Assembly (NCBI GenBank): GCA_963734575.1
Contig: CAVTHT010000015.1
Span: forward strand, 271,747-335,746
Reading direction: 5' to 3'
Source: CAIWHR01 sp963734575
Lineage (GTDB): Bacteria > Pseudomonadota > Gammaproteobacteria > Burkholderiales > Casimicrobiaceae
Length of the DNA stretch: 64,000 bases
Each line of letters opens with the position of its first letter. Position 1 is the first letter of the stretch. Both the position numbers and the translations under genes were made by a program. Positions 8,934 to 17,960 of the stretch are shown piece after piece. The notes below the pieces were generated by a model, which was given only the letters and a program-made list of their open reading frames with translations, did not search any database and was not told where the DNA came from.

Positions 8934-10027
8934 TCAGGCCTTCACGGGAAACGCATCCATCCGCACCGCCACGCCCGTCTTGCGCGTCGCTTCGAGATAC
9001 AGCTGGTGGATGCGCGGCAGCTGGTCCTCGTACTCGATCTGATCGCCGCCTGCCTTGAGGCTGGTCGATACCCCGCCCATGAGCGACCGGCGCTTGCTCT
9101 CGGTGAACGGGTGGCGCAGCGAGCCATAGGCGGTGGCCAGGTAGCGCGCTGGGTGCGGGCTGGTGTTGAAATGCTGGTGGAACATCTGGTCTGGCGGTGC
9201 GAACACCGTGCCGTGCTTCCAGTCGACCCGCACCATGTCCTCCTCGCCGCGATACCAGAGCAGCGAATAGCCCTCGCCGGTCACGCACATCACGTGGAAA
9301 TCGGCGGCGTGGCGATGGCCCTTCTTGTAGGTGCCGACGGGCATCTCGGAGATGTGCGCGTGCATCGTGCCGTCGGCCAGGATGAACATGATGTTCGATC
9401 CGCCGGCGCCGCGCTCGCCCCAGGACTTGAGCTCGATCGCCGCGAGATCGGGCACGAAGTTCGTTTCCCACATGTGCTGGCCGGGGCGCACCGGGATGAA
9501 CTCGCCTTCGCCGCTGAAGTATTTCGAGTTGCCGATGCGCTCGTCGAAGTCCCAAGGGTTCTGGAAGACGAACGCCTCGTTGTGGAACATGTTCAGCACG
9601 GCCGGAAGGCTCACCGTCGCAACGAGGCGGGCGCGCTCCGTACCGCTGCCGTTGAAGTGCCGATAGCGGGTGTTGAGCGGAATCGCGAACAGGCTGCGCG
9701 GCCCCCACTCGAAGCTGTGGCGGCGTCCGTCCGCAAGCTCGATGGTGGTGCTGCCGCGGCCGTCGAGGACGTAGATCACTTCCTCGTAGAGGTGCCGCTG
9801 CGGCGAGGTCGCGCGACCGGGCGCGAGGTCCATCACGAACATGCTGATGAAGTCGCCGCGTCCCTTGAGGTGGACCGCCCCGGCGTTCGGCATCGAAGCG
9901 CGCCCACGGGCGCGTCGGCACCGCGAAGAGGTCGACGCCGAAATCCTCGGTGACGGGCAAGTCCCTCCCGTTCCACCCACTCGAGATAGGAGTTGATGCC
10001 CACGCGGGGCGCTGCGGCTCGATCCAT
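8934..10027 (-). CDS. two-domain cupin protein, two frameshifts
   Basis: About 363 residues with two beta-barrel cupin domains: the first has RHLYEEVIYVLDGRG, the second GHRHAADFHVMCVTGEG, with metal-binding His/Glu. The N-terminus (ATG at 10027, MDRAAAPRVGINSYLEW) is in a different frame from PVTEDFGVDLFAVPTRPW, which again differs from the body, giving apparent indels near 9961 (an extra T in CTTGCCC) and near 9893. Joined, the protein reads through. The bicupin could be a dioxygenase or isomerase; no function can be fixed. It follows the eutA-like gene by 29 bases, so the two are probably cotranscribed. Confidence 0.7.
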
Positions 10028-10056
10028 GCGGTCCGTCCTGTCGGTTGCGGCGAGGG

Positions 10057-11707
10057 TCACGACCGGCGCCGGAAGTAGCGCTGGCCGGTTTCGAAGAGAA
10101 GCGACTTGATTACGACCGGCACGACGTGGGCCGGTTCGATGATGCGGCCGATATCGATGTAGTCGAGTTCGCGCAGGGCGATGCCGTCGATGGCGACGAG
10201 CGGACGCGCGAAGCCGAGCTCGCGCTCGAGGATATAGCCCAGCGTGCGCGCGATGTCCCCATCCACCACCAGCACGACGGGGCCCGTGCCCGCCACCGAC
10301 GCCAGTCCTTGCAGGATGCCCTCGGCCAGGCTGCGCAGGCGCGCGTAGAGCGGCTCGCCCGTGCCAGGCGAGCGCCAGTGCCATGGGTGCGTCGGCAGGC
10401 CGGTCGTGCGCCTGCAATGCAGCGGCGACTTTCTGCGCCACCGCCGCCGGCGTCACCGTCGAGTCGAGCGCCAGCGCGGGTGCAATCACGGGCACGTTGT
10501 GCAGCGGCAGCGGCAAGTTCTCCGGCAGGTGAATCGTCTTGCCGCTGACCTGCACGGAAAATTGCGAAGCCCCGATGACCGTGGCGCGGATGCCCTGACC
10601 GGTATCGCGCACGCGAGCGGGGCCGCGTCCCACGTCGACGGCCGCGGTGATGCGCGCCGCGAGTTGCATCGCGATGTCGCCGTAGGACGGTGGTCTCGCG
10701 ACCGTAGATGTATTCCGACACGCCGCCGGAAAAGGTCACCGCGTCCGGAACCGGCAGGGCGCCAGTCTCATCGGTGAGCAAGAGCGACTGCGCGAGCTCG
10801 CCGGCCGGTGCGCCCGACGCCACCTCCAGCAGGGAGCCGGCAAGCGCATCGATGACGGCCGACAGCGCTTCCGGCGCGGGCACTTCGCCCGGCGCGAGCG
10901 TCACGCCCACCGCACGCGCGGCGATCCCGGCCGCCTCGTCGAAGCGCACGATGCGCCTCGTCGTCGTCGAAGGCGATGAGCCGGCCACCGACAGCGATCG
11001 CGCACGTCGCCACGATCGTGCCATGGTGGATCCACGCGAGCTTCGACGTGCCGCCGCCGACGTCGATGTTGAGGATCGTGCACTGCTCGACCCGTGACAG
11101 CGCAACGGCGCCGGAACCATGTGCGGCGAGCACGCATTCGAGGTGGTGGCCGGCACTCGCGCAGACGAACTTCCCCGCGTGTGCAGCGAACAGGTCGGCG
11201 ATGGCCTGCGCATTGTTCCGGCGAATCGCCTCGCCGGTGAGGATGACTGCGCCGCTGTCGATGATGTCCGGAGTGACCCCGGCGTCGCGGTACGCGGCGG
11301 CGATGAACGCGCCCAGCGCGCTCGGCATCGATGCTGTTGTCCGGGAGAAAGGGCGTGAGCAGGATCGGCGAACGCCACAGGATCTCGCGGTCGATGACGA
11401 CGAACTGGCTGGAGAGCGCCTGCGTCTTTCGCTGCAGGCGCACCCGCGCGAACATGAGGTGCGACGTCGAGCTGCCGATGTCGATGCCCACGGTGGTGAG
11501 CTCGACGTTGTCGACTTTCCAGATGACTTCGCTGATCGCGCCGCGCGCGTCGACCGAGAGCTCGTGCAGGTGCTCGCCGTCGATGTCGTGCAGGCGCAGC
11601 GGGATAGCGTCACGCAGGACCGGCGGATGCAGCGACGGCCGGCGACGGCTGCGGGAAACGGATGGCACGAAGAGGCGTTGCACGATTTTCAGCGGCGCCG
11701 CGAGCAT
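10057..11707 (-). CDS. eutA: EutA-like ethanolamine ammonia-lyase reactivase, four frameshifts
   Basis: The pieces match EutA, the ATPase that exchanges damaged cobalamin from ethanolamine ammonia-lyase: VGIDIGSSTSHLMFARV and ILNIDVGGGTSK are actin/Hsp70-type phosphate loops, then GGVSEYIYGRE, IRATVIGASQFSVQVSG, and the C-terminal VVPVVIKSLLFETG. The frame breaks near 11318, 10960, 10685 and 10362. All segments are present in order, so this is either a decayed gene or an error-rich stretch. No eutB, eutC or other eut gene is in the window. It may be an orphan reactivase for another B12 lyase. Confidence 0.72.
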
Positions 11708-11833
11708 CGTCTCGCCATGCGGAACGACGCGGGCAAAAGCATGTCACGCTAGCGTGCGCGAGGTATCGATGTCAATTGCGGGTCGTGCAGCGCAAGCCGC
11801 GCGGCGCGTCTCGTGCGCGGTACGATCCACCCC

Positions 11834-12718
11834 ATGCCGGAACTGCCCGATGTCACCGTCTATTGCGAAGCGCTCGAGGCGCGGGTTCGCGGCGCCGTGC
11901 TCGAGCGCGTCGAGCTCGCCAATCCGTTCGTGCTGCGCACGGCTGTCCCGCCGATCGGCGATGCAACGGGCAAGACCGTACGCGCGGTGCGCCGGCAAGG
12001 GAAGCGCATCGTGCTCGTGCTCGACGGTGAGCTTTACCTCGTGCTCCACCTGATGGTCGCCGGTCGCCTGCGCTGGCTCGCGCCCGGAAAGAAGCCCCCG
12101 GGGCGCATCACGCTCGCCGTGCTCGTGTTCTCGACGGGCCGGCTTGCGTTCACCGAAGCGGGCACCAAGCGTCGCGCGGCACTGCACCTCGTGCGCGGCC
12201 GCGAGGCGCTGGCGGCCCTCGATGCCGGTGGCGTGGAGGTCATCGGGATCCCGCTTGAAGCCTTCGCCGCGACGCTCACGCGCGAAAACCATACCCTCAA
12301 GCGTGCGCTGACCGATCCGCGGCTCTTCTCCGGCATCGGCAACGCCTATTCCGACGAGATCCTGCACCGCGCGCGACTGTCGCCCATTGCTCTCACGCGC
12401 AAGCTCGACGCCGATGCCATCGCGCGCCTGCATGCCGCGACGCAGGCCGTGCTCATCGAATGGACCGACCGCCTGCGGGCGCAGGCCGGCGGCGAGCTGC
12501 CGGAGAAGGTCACGGCATTCCGTCCCGAGATGGCGGTGCACGGCCGCTATGGCGAGCCGTGTCCCGTGTGCGGATCGCCGGTGCAACGCATCGTGTACGC
12601 GGAGAACGAGTGCAACTACTGCGCGCGCTGCCAGACGGGAGGCGTGGTGCTCGCGGACCGCGCCCTCTCACGCCTGCTGCACAAGAGCTGGCCGCGCTCC
12701 ATCGACGCGCTGGAATGA
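11834..12718 (+). CDS. Fpg/Nei-family DNA glycosylase/AP lyase
   Basis: A 294-residue base-excision repair enzyme. It begins MPELPDVTVY, giving the catalytic N-terminal Pro and Glu, and ends with a zinc finger using C243, C246, C263 and C266. The H2TH region contains DPRLFSGIGNAYSDEILH. The start at 11834 is fixed because the catalytic Pro must follow the initiator Met. The family removes oxidised bases such as 8-oxoguanine or oxidised pyrimidines. The sequence diverges from standard MutM, so a second Fpg-like paralog is as likely as MutM itself. It is divergent from the eutA-like gene. Confidence 0.85.
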   Translation: MPELPDVTVYCEALEARVRGAVLERVELANPFVLRTAVPPIGDATGKTVRAVRRQGKRIVLVLDGELYLVLHLMVAGRLRWLAPGKKPPGRITLAVLVFSTGRLAFTEAGTKRRAALHLVRGREALAALDAGGVEVIGIPLEAFAATLTRENHTLKRALTDPRLFSGIGNAYSDEILHRARLSPIALTRKLDADAIARLHAATQAVLIEWTDRLRAQAGGELPEKVTAFRPEMAVHGRYGEPCPVCGSPVQRIVYAENECNYCARCQTGGVVLADRALSRLLHKSWPRSIDALE

Positions 12719-12752
12719 ACGCAATGTTCGGCTGGATGGACACAACGTCCGT

Positions 12753-12782
12753 TTGACGCACGGGAAAGCGCGGTTCTATTCT
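12753..12782 (+). promoter_or_regulatory. sigma-70-type promoter for the NHL-repeat gene
   Basis: TTGACG (12753-12758), an 18-base spacer and TATTCT (12777-12782) resemble -35 and -10 boxes. Transcription would start about 45 bases before the ATG at 12835. Confidence 0.55.
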
Positions 12783-12834
12783 CTCGCGAGCGCGCCGGAG
12801 GGCCGGCGCCGCGCCATGGATGCAGGAGGAAAGC

Positions 12835-14073
12835 ATGCCGTCACGATGGATCGTCGTTGCATGGTGCTGTGGCCTCACCGCGATCGCGGCGGGGAGTGCA
12901 GCGGGCAATGGTTCCAACGGTGCCGCAGGAGCCGGCGCGTCGCTCACTTTCACGACGCAGGCCGTGCTGCCGCTGGCGATCGAGGGTCTCGCTGGCGACA
13001 ACCACTCGAGCCTCTACACCACGGGTCGCGCAGCGGCGCCCAATCGCTGTCCGGTGTGGCAGATCGATCAGGACGCTCCGCCGCCGGTGAGTCCGGTGCA
13101 GGTCGGGTCCATTCCCAACAGTGCGGCCAGTCCCTGCAATCCCTCCGGTATCGCCTTCGACCGCTCCGGGAATATCTACATCGCCGACGCCGCGCAGGGC
13201 GGCGTGATCTGGCGCGTGACCGGCAGCGACGCCAATCCCACGGTGCCGTTCGCCACCGGCGTCCCCAACGCCAACGGGCTCGCGTTCGACCGCTCGGGCA
13301 ACCTGTGGACGGGTGATGGCACGGCGGCGCAGGGCAGGGTGTGGAAGATCGCTCCGACGGGCGGATCGTGCGACCCGCAGGCGCTCTCGGGCTGCAGCGA
13401 GGTGTTTCGCATTCCGCCGATGGCGAACCGCGCCGCTGTGGGCCGGCAGAACGCGACGCTTCAGCCGCCCGTGGCCAATCCCAATCCGCCACCGGCAACG
13501 ATCCAGACCCCCAACCCGCAGCCGCTGGTTGCGAACGGCCTGGCGTTCGACGTTCGCGGCGATCTCTTCATCGCCGACACCGCGCGCGGCGCCATCTGGA
13601 CCGTGTCGTTCAATCGCGATGGCACGCTGCGCAGCCCCACCGGGTGTGACGCGAGCTACACCGCGAACACGCTTTGCTTCAGCAATGTGTTCGTCGCGCA
13701 TCCGCTGCTGGAGGGTGCCGATGGCATCGCACTCGATCGGGCCGGCAACATCTGGACCGCGGCGAACGAGCGCAACGCGATCGTGGTGGTGACGCCCACG
13801 GCGCACGTCGTGGAGGTGTTCCGCAATCCACTCAACACCGCAGGGTTGCGCAATGCCGCCGATACCGCCGAAGGCAACCGCCACATCCTGGAGCTGCCGA
13901 CGAGTCCCTACCTCAACGGGAAGCGGCTCTGTGTCGCGCAATCGGACGGCGACCGCCGCGACAATTCACCCCGCAGCGCTGGCGAGATCAACGGCGGCGT
14001 CGGGAGCGCGCGCGGCAAGATCTCCTGCGCCGACCAGGACCTCGCGATTCCCGGCCTGCCGTTGCCGTTGTAA
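12835..14073 (+). CDS. secreted NHL/SMP-30-like beta-propeller protein
   Basis: This is a 412-residue protein with an N-terminal signal sequence (hydrophobic to about residue 24). It contains three or more blades with the repeat GIAFDRSGNIYIAD, GLAFDRSGNLWTGD, GLAFDVRGDLFIAD and GIALDRAGNIWTAA, typical of NHL or gluconolactonase-like propellers. The ATG at 12835 follows AGGAGG. It contains several Cys, consistent with export and disulfides. Such proteins may bind ligands or act as lactonases; no catalytic residues can be assigned with confidence. It appears monocistronic. Confidence 0.72.
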   Translation: MPSRWIVVAWCCGLTAIAAGSAAGNGSNGAAGAGASLTFTTQAVLPLAIEGLAGDNHSSLYTTGRAAAPNRCPVWQIDQDAPPPVSPVQVGSIPNSAASPCNPSGIAFDRSGNIYIADAAQGGVIWRVTGSDANPTVPFATGVPNANGLAFDRSGNLWTGDGTAAQGRVWKIAPTGGSCDPQALSGCSEVFRIPPMANRAAVGRQNATLQPPVANPNPPPATIQTPNPQPLVANGLAFDVRGDLFIADTARGAIWTVSFNRDGTLRSPTGCDASYTANTLCFSNVFVAHPLLEGADGIALDRAGNIWTAANERNAIVVVTPTAHVVEVFRNPLNTAGLRNAADTAEGNRHILELPTSPYLNGKRLCVAQSDGDRRDNSPRSAGEINGGVGSARGKISCADQDLAIPGLPLPL

Positions 14074-14197
14074 CCGATCTCACGCGGCGGCATTCGATCG
14101 CTCCCATCCGTGCTCCGCGCCCGTGCGGGTCGGCTAGAATCCGGGCCAGCGCCGCGCGCAGGAGCCACCTGCCGCGGCCGTCTTCGGGAGGTTCTGC

Positions 14198-14827
14198 ATG
14201 GTATCGGCCGAAGCAGGCGCGCCGCATCGTTTGCGTATCACGCTCGTGGGTTCACGTTACTTCGGCGCTGCCGCTTTCAAGCGGCTCATGGATGAGGACA
14301 TCGAGATCGTGCGGGTCGTCGTTCCTGCCGCCGACGACCGCCTCGCACACTCCGCGAAGGCGGCTGGCGTCGAGGTGCGCGTTCTGGACGACCCGCGCGT
14401 CGTTCCCGGCGACGCCATCGCAGAAGGCACCGATCTCATCGTCGCGGCGCACAGTCACGCCCGCGTCAGTCGCGAGGCATTGGCTCGCGCGCCGCTCGGC
14501 GGCATCGGCTACCACCCGTCATTGCTGCCGCGGCATCGCGGCATTGCCGCGGTGGAGTGGACGATCAAGGCCGGCGATCCCATTGCCGGAGGCTCCATCT
14601 ACCACCTCGCCGAGCGGATGGACGCGGGCGCGATCGCGGCGCAGGAGTGGTGCTTCGTACGCCTCGGAGAGACCGCGCGCGAGCTCTGGGAGCGTGCCTT
14701 GGCGCCGATGGGGCTCGAGCTGATGGCCAAGGTCCTGCGCGAGGCTCGGGCGACGGGACGCATTCCGGCCCGTCCGCAAAACGAGGAATTTGCGACCAAG
14801 GCACCGCTCCTCGGTGACGCCCACTAG
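14198..14827 (+). CDS. formyltransferase-domain protein
   Basis: A 209-residue single-domain protein of the formyl-transferase fold (GART/Fmt N-terminal domain). The signature is clear: GIGYHPSLLPRHRG holds the catalytic His near residue 106, and GGSIYHLAERMDAGAI follows, with the conserved Asp of the family. It lacks the C-terminal domain of methionyl-tRNA formyltransferase, so it is not fmt itself. It probably transfers a formyl group from 10-formyl-tetrahydrofolate to an amine on a small molecule or sugar nucleotide. The neighbours give no clue to the acceptor. Confidence 0.78.
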   Translation: MVSAEAGAPHRLRITLVGSRYFGAAAFKRLMDEDIEIVRVVVPAADDRLAHSAKAAGVEVRVLDDPRVVPGDAIAEGTDLIVAAHSHARVSREALARAPLGGIGYHPSLLPRHRGIAAVEWTIKAGDPIAGGSIYHLAERMDAGAIAAQEWCFVRLGETARELWERALAPMGLELMAKVLREARATGRIPARPQNEEFATKAPLLGDAH

Positions 14828-15142
14828 CCGCGACCGCGTGCGCGAAGAGACACGCCGGTCGCACGCGCACGTCGCCGCGGATGCACGCCGTCGCCGCCAG
14901 GTGCATCCACACGGAACTCGCATTCGTGGTCACGGCACGCCGGTGCGGTGAATAATTTGCCGACTGCAGGCTGGTCCATGCGTCGTTTGCACAACCCGGG
15001 ATTCAGGCACCGAATGTGCGTGTGAACCGAAGCGTCGTGCCCCCCAGTGCGAGCCGGCGTAATTGCGTGCTGCATGCAGGAACCTTTATTCCTGCTGGTC
15101 TGACCAATTTGCACGACCCCGAGGCACGACTGCAGGAGGAGC
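14828..15142. other. 315-base gene-free stretch with one inverted repeat
   Basis: No convincing coding frame. The only structure I see is a 7-bp inverted repeat GCAGGAA/TTCCTGC at 15076-15082 and 15089-15095, about 50 bases before the receiver gene; it could be an operator. AGGAGG precedes that gene's ATG. Confidence 0.5.
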
Positions 15143-15556
15143 ATGAGAACGGTTCTGGTGGTCGATGACGAAACGACGATCGCCGACGCGCTGGCATCGG
15201 TCCTGCAGCGCGCCGGATACACGGCGCTGGCGGCGTACGACGGCACGGGCGCGCTCGAGGTCATCGGGCGTGAGCCGGTCGATCTCGTACTGACGGATCT
15301 GGTCATGACCGGCATGGATGGCGCGACGCTCATCCGCTGGCTGCGCTCGGCGCCGGAGACGCAGGACCTACCGGTGATCCTGATGAGCATGCTGCCGGAG
15401 GAGCGCGCGTTCGCGCTGTGCAGCGATTACTCGCGGTTCCTGCGCAAGCCGCTGCAGTTCGACGCGCTGTTCGCTGCGATCGAGGAACTCTGCGAGGCAC
15501 GGGAGCCGTTGCGCTCCGGCCTGCACGCCCTCGGCGCGCAGGGCTTCGTGCACTGA
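15143..15556 (+). CDS. stand-alone response-regulator receiver protein
   Basis: A 137-residue protein made of one CheY-like receiver domain with no output domain. The acidic pocket D8/D9, the phospho-acceptor D52, the switch Ser at 82 and K102 in RKP are all present, so it should be phosphorylated. The ATG has AGGAGG upstream. No histidine kinase is adjacent, so its partner lies elsewhere; single-domain receivers act through protein contacts or phosphorelays. Confidence 0.85.
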   Translation: MRTVLVVDDETTIADALASVLQRAGYTALAAYDGTGALEVIGREPVDLVLTDLVMTGMDGATLIRWLRSAPETQDLPVILMSMLPEERAFALCSDYSRFLRKPLQFDALFAAIEELCEAREPLRSGLHALGAQGFVH

Positions 15557-15569
15557 AACTGAAACGGCG

Positions 15570-15989
15570 TCAGCCGCCTGCGCGTGCGGGCAGGGCGTCC
15601 CTGCTCGTGCCGCGACACCCCGGGATGTCGTCCACGCGGTCCACCACCGCCTGCCACAGGCTGCTGCCCGGGGAGGCGAACTGCGCATTGATCACGTAGC
15701 GCTTGCAGGGCTTGAGATCCAGGCGAAGCGTGCGGTCGGAGGTGCGCAAGCCCCGCTTCGGCTGCCACTGCACGATCACGGCATGCGGGCCGGGCGCGAA
15801 GCGGGCGTGCCGATCAACGACCGCCTGTCCGTCCACGCGCCGGATGGTCACGGGCCCGCGATTGGCTGATGCGTGCGAGGCGCGCTCGCCCGTGATTTCA
15901 CTCCAGCCCATGGCCGGCGCTGGCGCTGCGTGCGCGGATGGAGCGACGAGCAGCAGCGCGGCAAGCGCGAGCGGGACGAGCATGGGCAT
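15570..15989 (-). CDS. exported hypothetical protein
   Basis: A 139-residue protein with an N-terminal signal peptide (hydrophobic residues 3-20, AHA before the cleavage region). The mature part is basic and contains VTIRRVDGQAVVD and HAVIVQWQPKRG, a beta-rich segment that resembles small periplasmic carboxypeptidase-regulatory or PEGA-like domains, but I cannot assign a family. Its start has only a weak ribosome site; the second ATG two codons later is equally possible. It is convergent with the receiver gene. Confidence 0.55.
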   Translation of the reverse strand: MPMLVPLALAALLLVAPSAHAAPAPAMGWSEITGERASHASANRGPVTIRRVDGQAVVDRHARFAPGPHAVIVQWQPKRGLRTSDRTLRLDLKPCKRYVINAQFASPGSSLWQAVVDRVDDIPGCRGTSRDALPARAGG

Positions 15990-16095
15990 TACGGCTTCCG
16001 ACGTTGGTGATGCGTGGAGTTCCAAGTGTGGGATCGTACCTGAGACGTGCCCGACGCCGATGCGCCAGGCTTCGGGATGGGCTTGCGCCTGCGAA

Positions 16096-16110
16096 CGATA
16101 ACCATTATCA
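16096..16110. promoter_or_regulatory. Fur box
   Basis: CGATAACCATTATCA matches 12 of the 14 defined positions of the Fur 7-1-7 site (TGATAAT-N-ATTATCA). It ends 29 bases before the cupredoxin ATG, where a bound repressor would block the promoter of the iron-uptake pair. Confidence 0.75.
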
Positions 16111-16139
16111 TTTGGCCTCCAACCCTGCGGAGACGCCGA

Positions 16140-16487
16140 ATGTCCCACCGATCCTCGAAATACGCCTGCGCCTTGGTCCTTGCCCTCGCGCTCGTGGGCG
16201 CGCCCTGGGCGGCGATGGCTGCCGATCCCGAGTTCACCGTCGTAATCCGCAATCACAAGTTCGAGCCGGCCGAGGTTCGCGTGCCCGCGAACACCAAGGT
16301 CCGTCTGATCGTGGACAACCAGGATGCCAGCGCGGAGGAGTTCGAAAGCAAGGAGCTCAAGCGGGAGAAGGTCATTGCCGCCAAGAGCAAGGGCACGGTG
16401 CTGATCGGCCCGCTCAAGCCCGGCCGCTATCCGTTCGTCGGGGAGTTCCACGAGAGCACCGCCAAGGGCGTCGTGATCGCCGAGTAG
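16140..16487 (+). CDS. periplasmic cupredoxin-domain protein of the iron permease pair
   Basis: A 115-residue exported protein: signal peptide to about residue 28 (AMA before ADPEF), then one cupredoxin-like beta-sandwich with EFTVVIRNHKFEPAEVRV and GRYPFVGEFHES. The usual Cys/His type-1 copper loop is not evident, so the metal site may be altered. It sits 39 bases before an FTR1 permease and behind a Fur box. By analogy with EfeO and FetP partners of FTR1 proteins, it probably binds iron or copper in the periplasm and helps ferrous iron uptake. The ATG at 16140 has GGAG upstream. Confidence 0.78.
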   Translation: MSHRSSKYACALVLALALVGAPWAAMAADPEFTVVIRNHKFEPAEVRVPANTKVRLIVDNQDASAEEFESKELKREKVIAAKSKGTVLIGPLKPGRYPFVGEFHESTAKGVVIAE

Positions 16488-16526
16488 CGTCGCTACGATC
16501 CGCAGTCATCCACCACGAGAGCCGTC

Positions 16527-17393
16527 ATGCTGGGCGCCGCCGTCATCGTCTTCCGCGAGTCGTTCGAGGCCGCGCTGCTGATCGGGATCATCGCGGCCGC
16601 AACGCGCGCCATTCCGCGGCGTGGGCGGTTCGTGGCCGGCGGCATTGCGTGCGGCGCGATCGCGGCCCTCATCGTGGCGGCACTCACGGGGCGCATCGCG
16701 CAGCTGTTCGGCGGCATGGGGCAGGAGCTCTTCAACGCCGCGGTGCTCGGCATCGCCGTCGTGATGCTCGCGTGGCACAACATCTGGATGTCCGTGCACG
16801 GCGCCGAGCTTGCCGCCGATGCACGGCGCGTCGGCCGTGAGGTGTCCGAAGGGCAGCGGGCGCTTTCGGCGATCCTCGTGGTGATCGCCCTCGCGGTGCT
16901 GCGGGAGGGCGCGGAGACGGCGCTCTTCCTGTATGGTCTCGCGTCGGCCGGCGCCGTAACCCACACCGATCTCGCTGCGGGCGCGGCGCTTGGCCTCGTT
17001 GCCGGCATCGCTGTCGGCGCGGTGATGTACGCCGGCATCGTGCGGGTGCCGATGCGCTGGTTCTTCGGCGTGACGAGCGCGTTGATTCTGCTTCTGGCGG
17101 CCGCCATGGCGGCGCAGATGGCACGCTTCCTGGTCCAGGGCGACATCCTGCCCAGCCTGGCCGACCCCGTCTGGGACACGTCCGGTGCCTTGCCGGCGGA
17201 CGCGCCCGTAGGGGCTTTCCTGCACGCGCTGGTCGGCTACGATCCGCAGCCGTCGGGCATGCAGCTCGTGTTCTACGTCCTCACGGCGGCAAGCATCTGG
17301 ATCGGCATGCAGCTTGCACGCCGGCGCCAGCGTGCCCGACGGTCGCGCGCATCCCGCGACCAGATGACACGTATGCGCCCGCAGGCGCGGTGA
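16527..17393 (+). CDS. FTR1-family iron permease
   Basis: A 288-residue polytopic inner-membrane protein of about seven helices. It has both family motifs REXXE, RESFE at 10-14 and REGAE at 126-130, whose Glu residues bind iron during transport. It is related to EfeU, the ferrous iron permease. No EfeB peroxidase or EfeO is nearby; the partner is the upstream cupredoxin. Probably cotranscribed and repressed by Fur when iron is plentiful. The C-terminus is strongly basic and cytoplasmic. Confidence 0.88.
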   Translation: MLGAAVIVFRESFEAALLIGIIAAATRAIPRRGRFVAGGIACGAIAALIVAALTGRIAQLFGGMGQELFNAAVLGIAVVMLAWHNIWMSVHGAELAADARRVGREVSEGQRALSAILVVIALAVLREGAETALFLYGLASAGAVTHTDLAAGAALGLVAGIAVGAVMYAGIVRVPMRWFFGVTSALILLLAAAMAAQMARFLVQGDILPSLADPVWDTSGALPADAPVGAFLHALVGYDPQPSGMQLVFYVLTAASIWIGMQLARRRQRARRSRASRDQMTRMRPQAR

Positions 17394-17513
17394 AGTTTTT
17401 GCACGCGCCCGGTGTCTTCCACCCCCTGAACGGCGCAGCGCGCGCGGCTGCGGGGCGCGGCCGATGGCACGCCCTGTGCATCGTGTCAGCTCCTACGATC
17501 CTCGAGGTCGACC

Positions 17514-17837
17514 ATGCCCACGCGCCGCCGCATCCATCCCCCGCAGAACGTCAACCCGGACGGGCAGAAGAATGTTCGCGATCCGGGCGAGCACCCCCTG
17601 GGCACGGCGGACACGCCGGCCGCCTCGACACGCCGCGCGACGACCAGCGGCGATGATCAGATGCGGCTGCCGCACGAGCATGACGAGACCGGCGACCCGC
17701 AGGAGCGCGCCGGCGGCACCGACAAGCTCATGGAGCAGGCTGCAAGCGACGCCATGAGTCCGCAGACCGACACCGACCGGCGGGGCGACGCGGTGGACGT
17801 GTTCAATCGCAACGCAGGCAAGCGCCGCCGCCGCTAG
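17514..17837 (+). CDS. small hydrophilic hypothetical protein
   Basis: A 107-residue very hydrophilic protein rich in Arg, Asp, Gly and Pro, with no membrane segment and probably disordered. It includes LPHEHDETGDPQERAGG and ends in five Arg/Lys residues. Similar short proteins of unknown role occur in betaproteobacteria. It starts at ATG 17514 after a GAGG-like site. I can assign no function. Two strong hairpins follow its stop. Confidence 0.5.
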   Translation: MPTRRRIHPPQNVNPDGQKNVRDPGEHPLGTADTPAASTRRATTSGDDQMRLPHEHDETGDPQERAGGTDKLMEQAASDAMSPQTDTDRRGDAVDVFNRNAGKRRRR

Positions 17838-17846
17838 CCGCCCCCA

Positions 17847-17899
17847 GGTGTTACGGCAGGCGTAACACCACGCGCGACGCACGCAACGTGCGTCGCGCG
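17847..17899. repeat. two adjacent perfect hairpins
   Basis: First hairpin: GGTGTTACG (17847-17855), 5-base loop, CGTAACACC (17861-17869). Second: a 13-bp perfect stem at 17871-17883 with 17887-17899 and a CAA loop. Neither has a T tract. They may insulate or terminate transcription between the small gene and the cytochrome cluster. Confidence 0.8.
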
Positions 17900-17960
17900 C
17901 AACGAAGATGTTGCGCCGCGCGCAGCCCGTGCGCGACGTCATCCCATGCCGGGGACGCGG

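Noticed and set aside
10057..11707. Calling the EutA-like gene a pseudogene
   Set aside because: Essential genes in the same window show the same kind of breaks, and all EutA segments are intact and in order, so sequence error is at least as likely.
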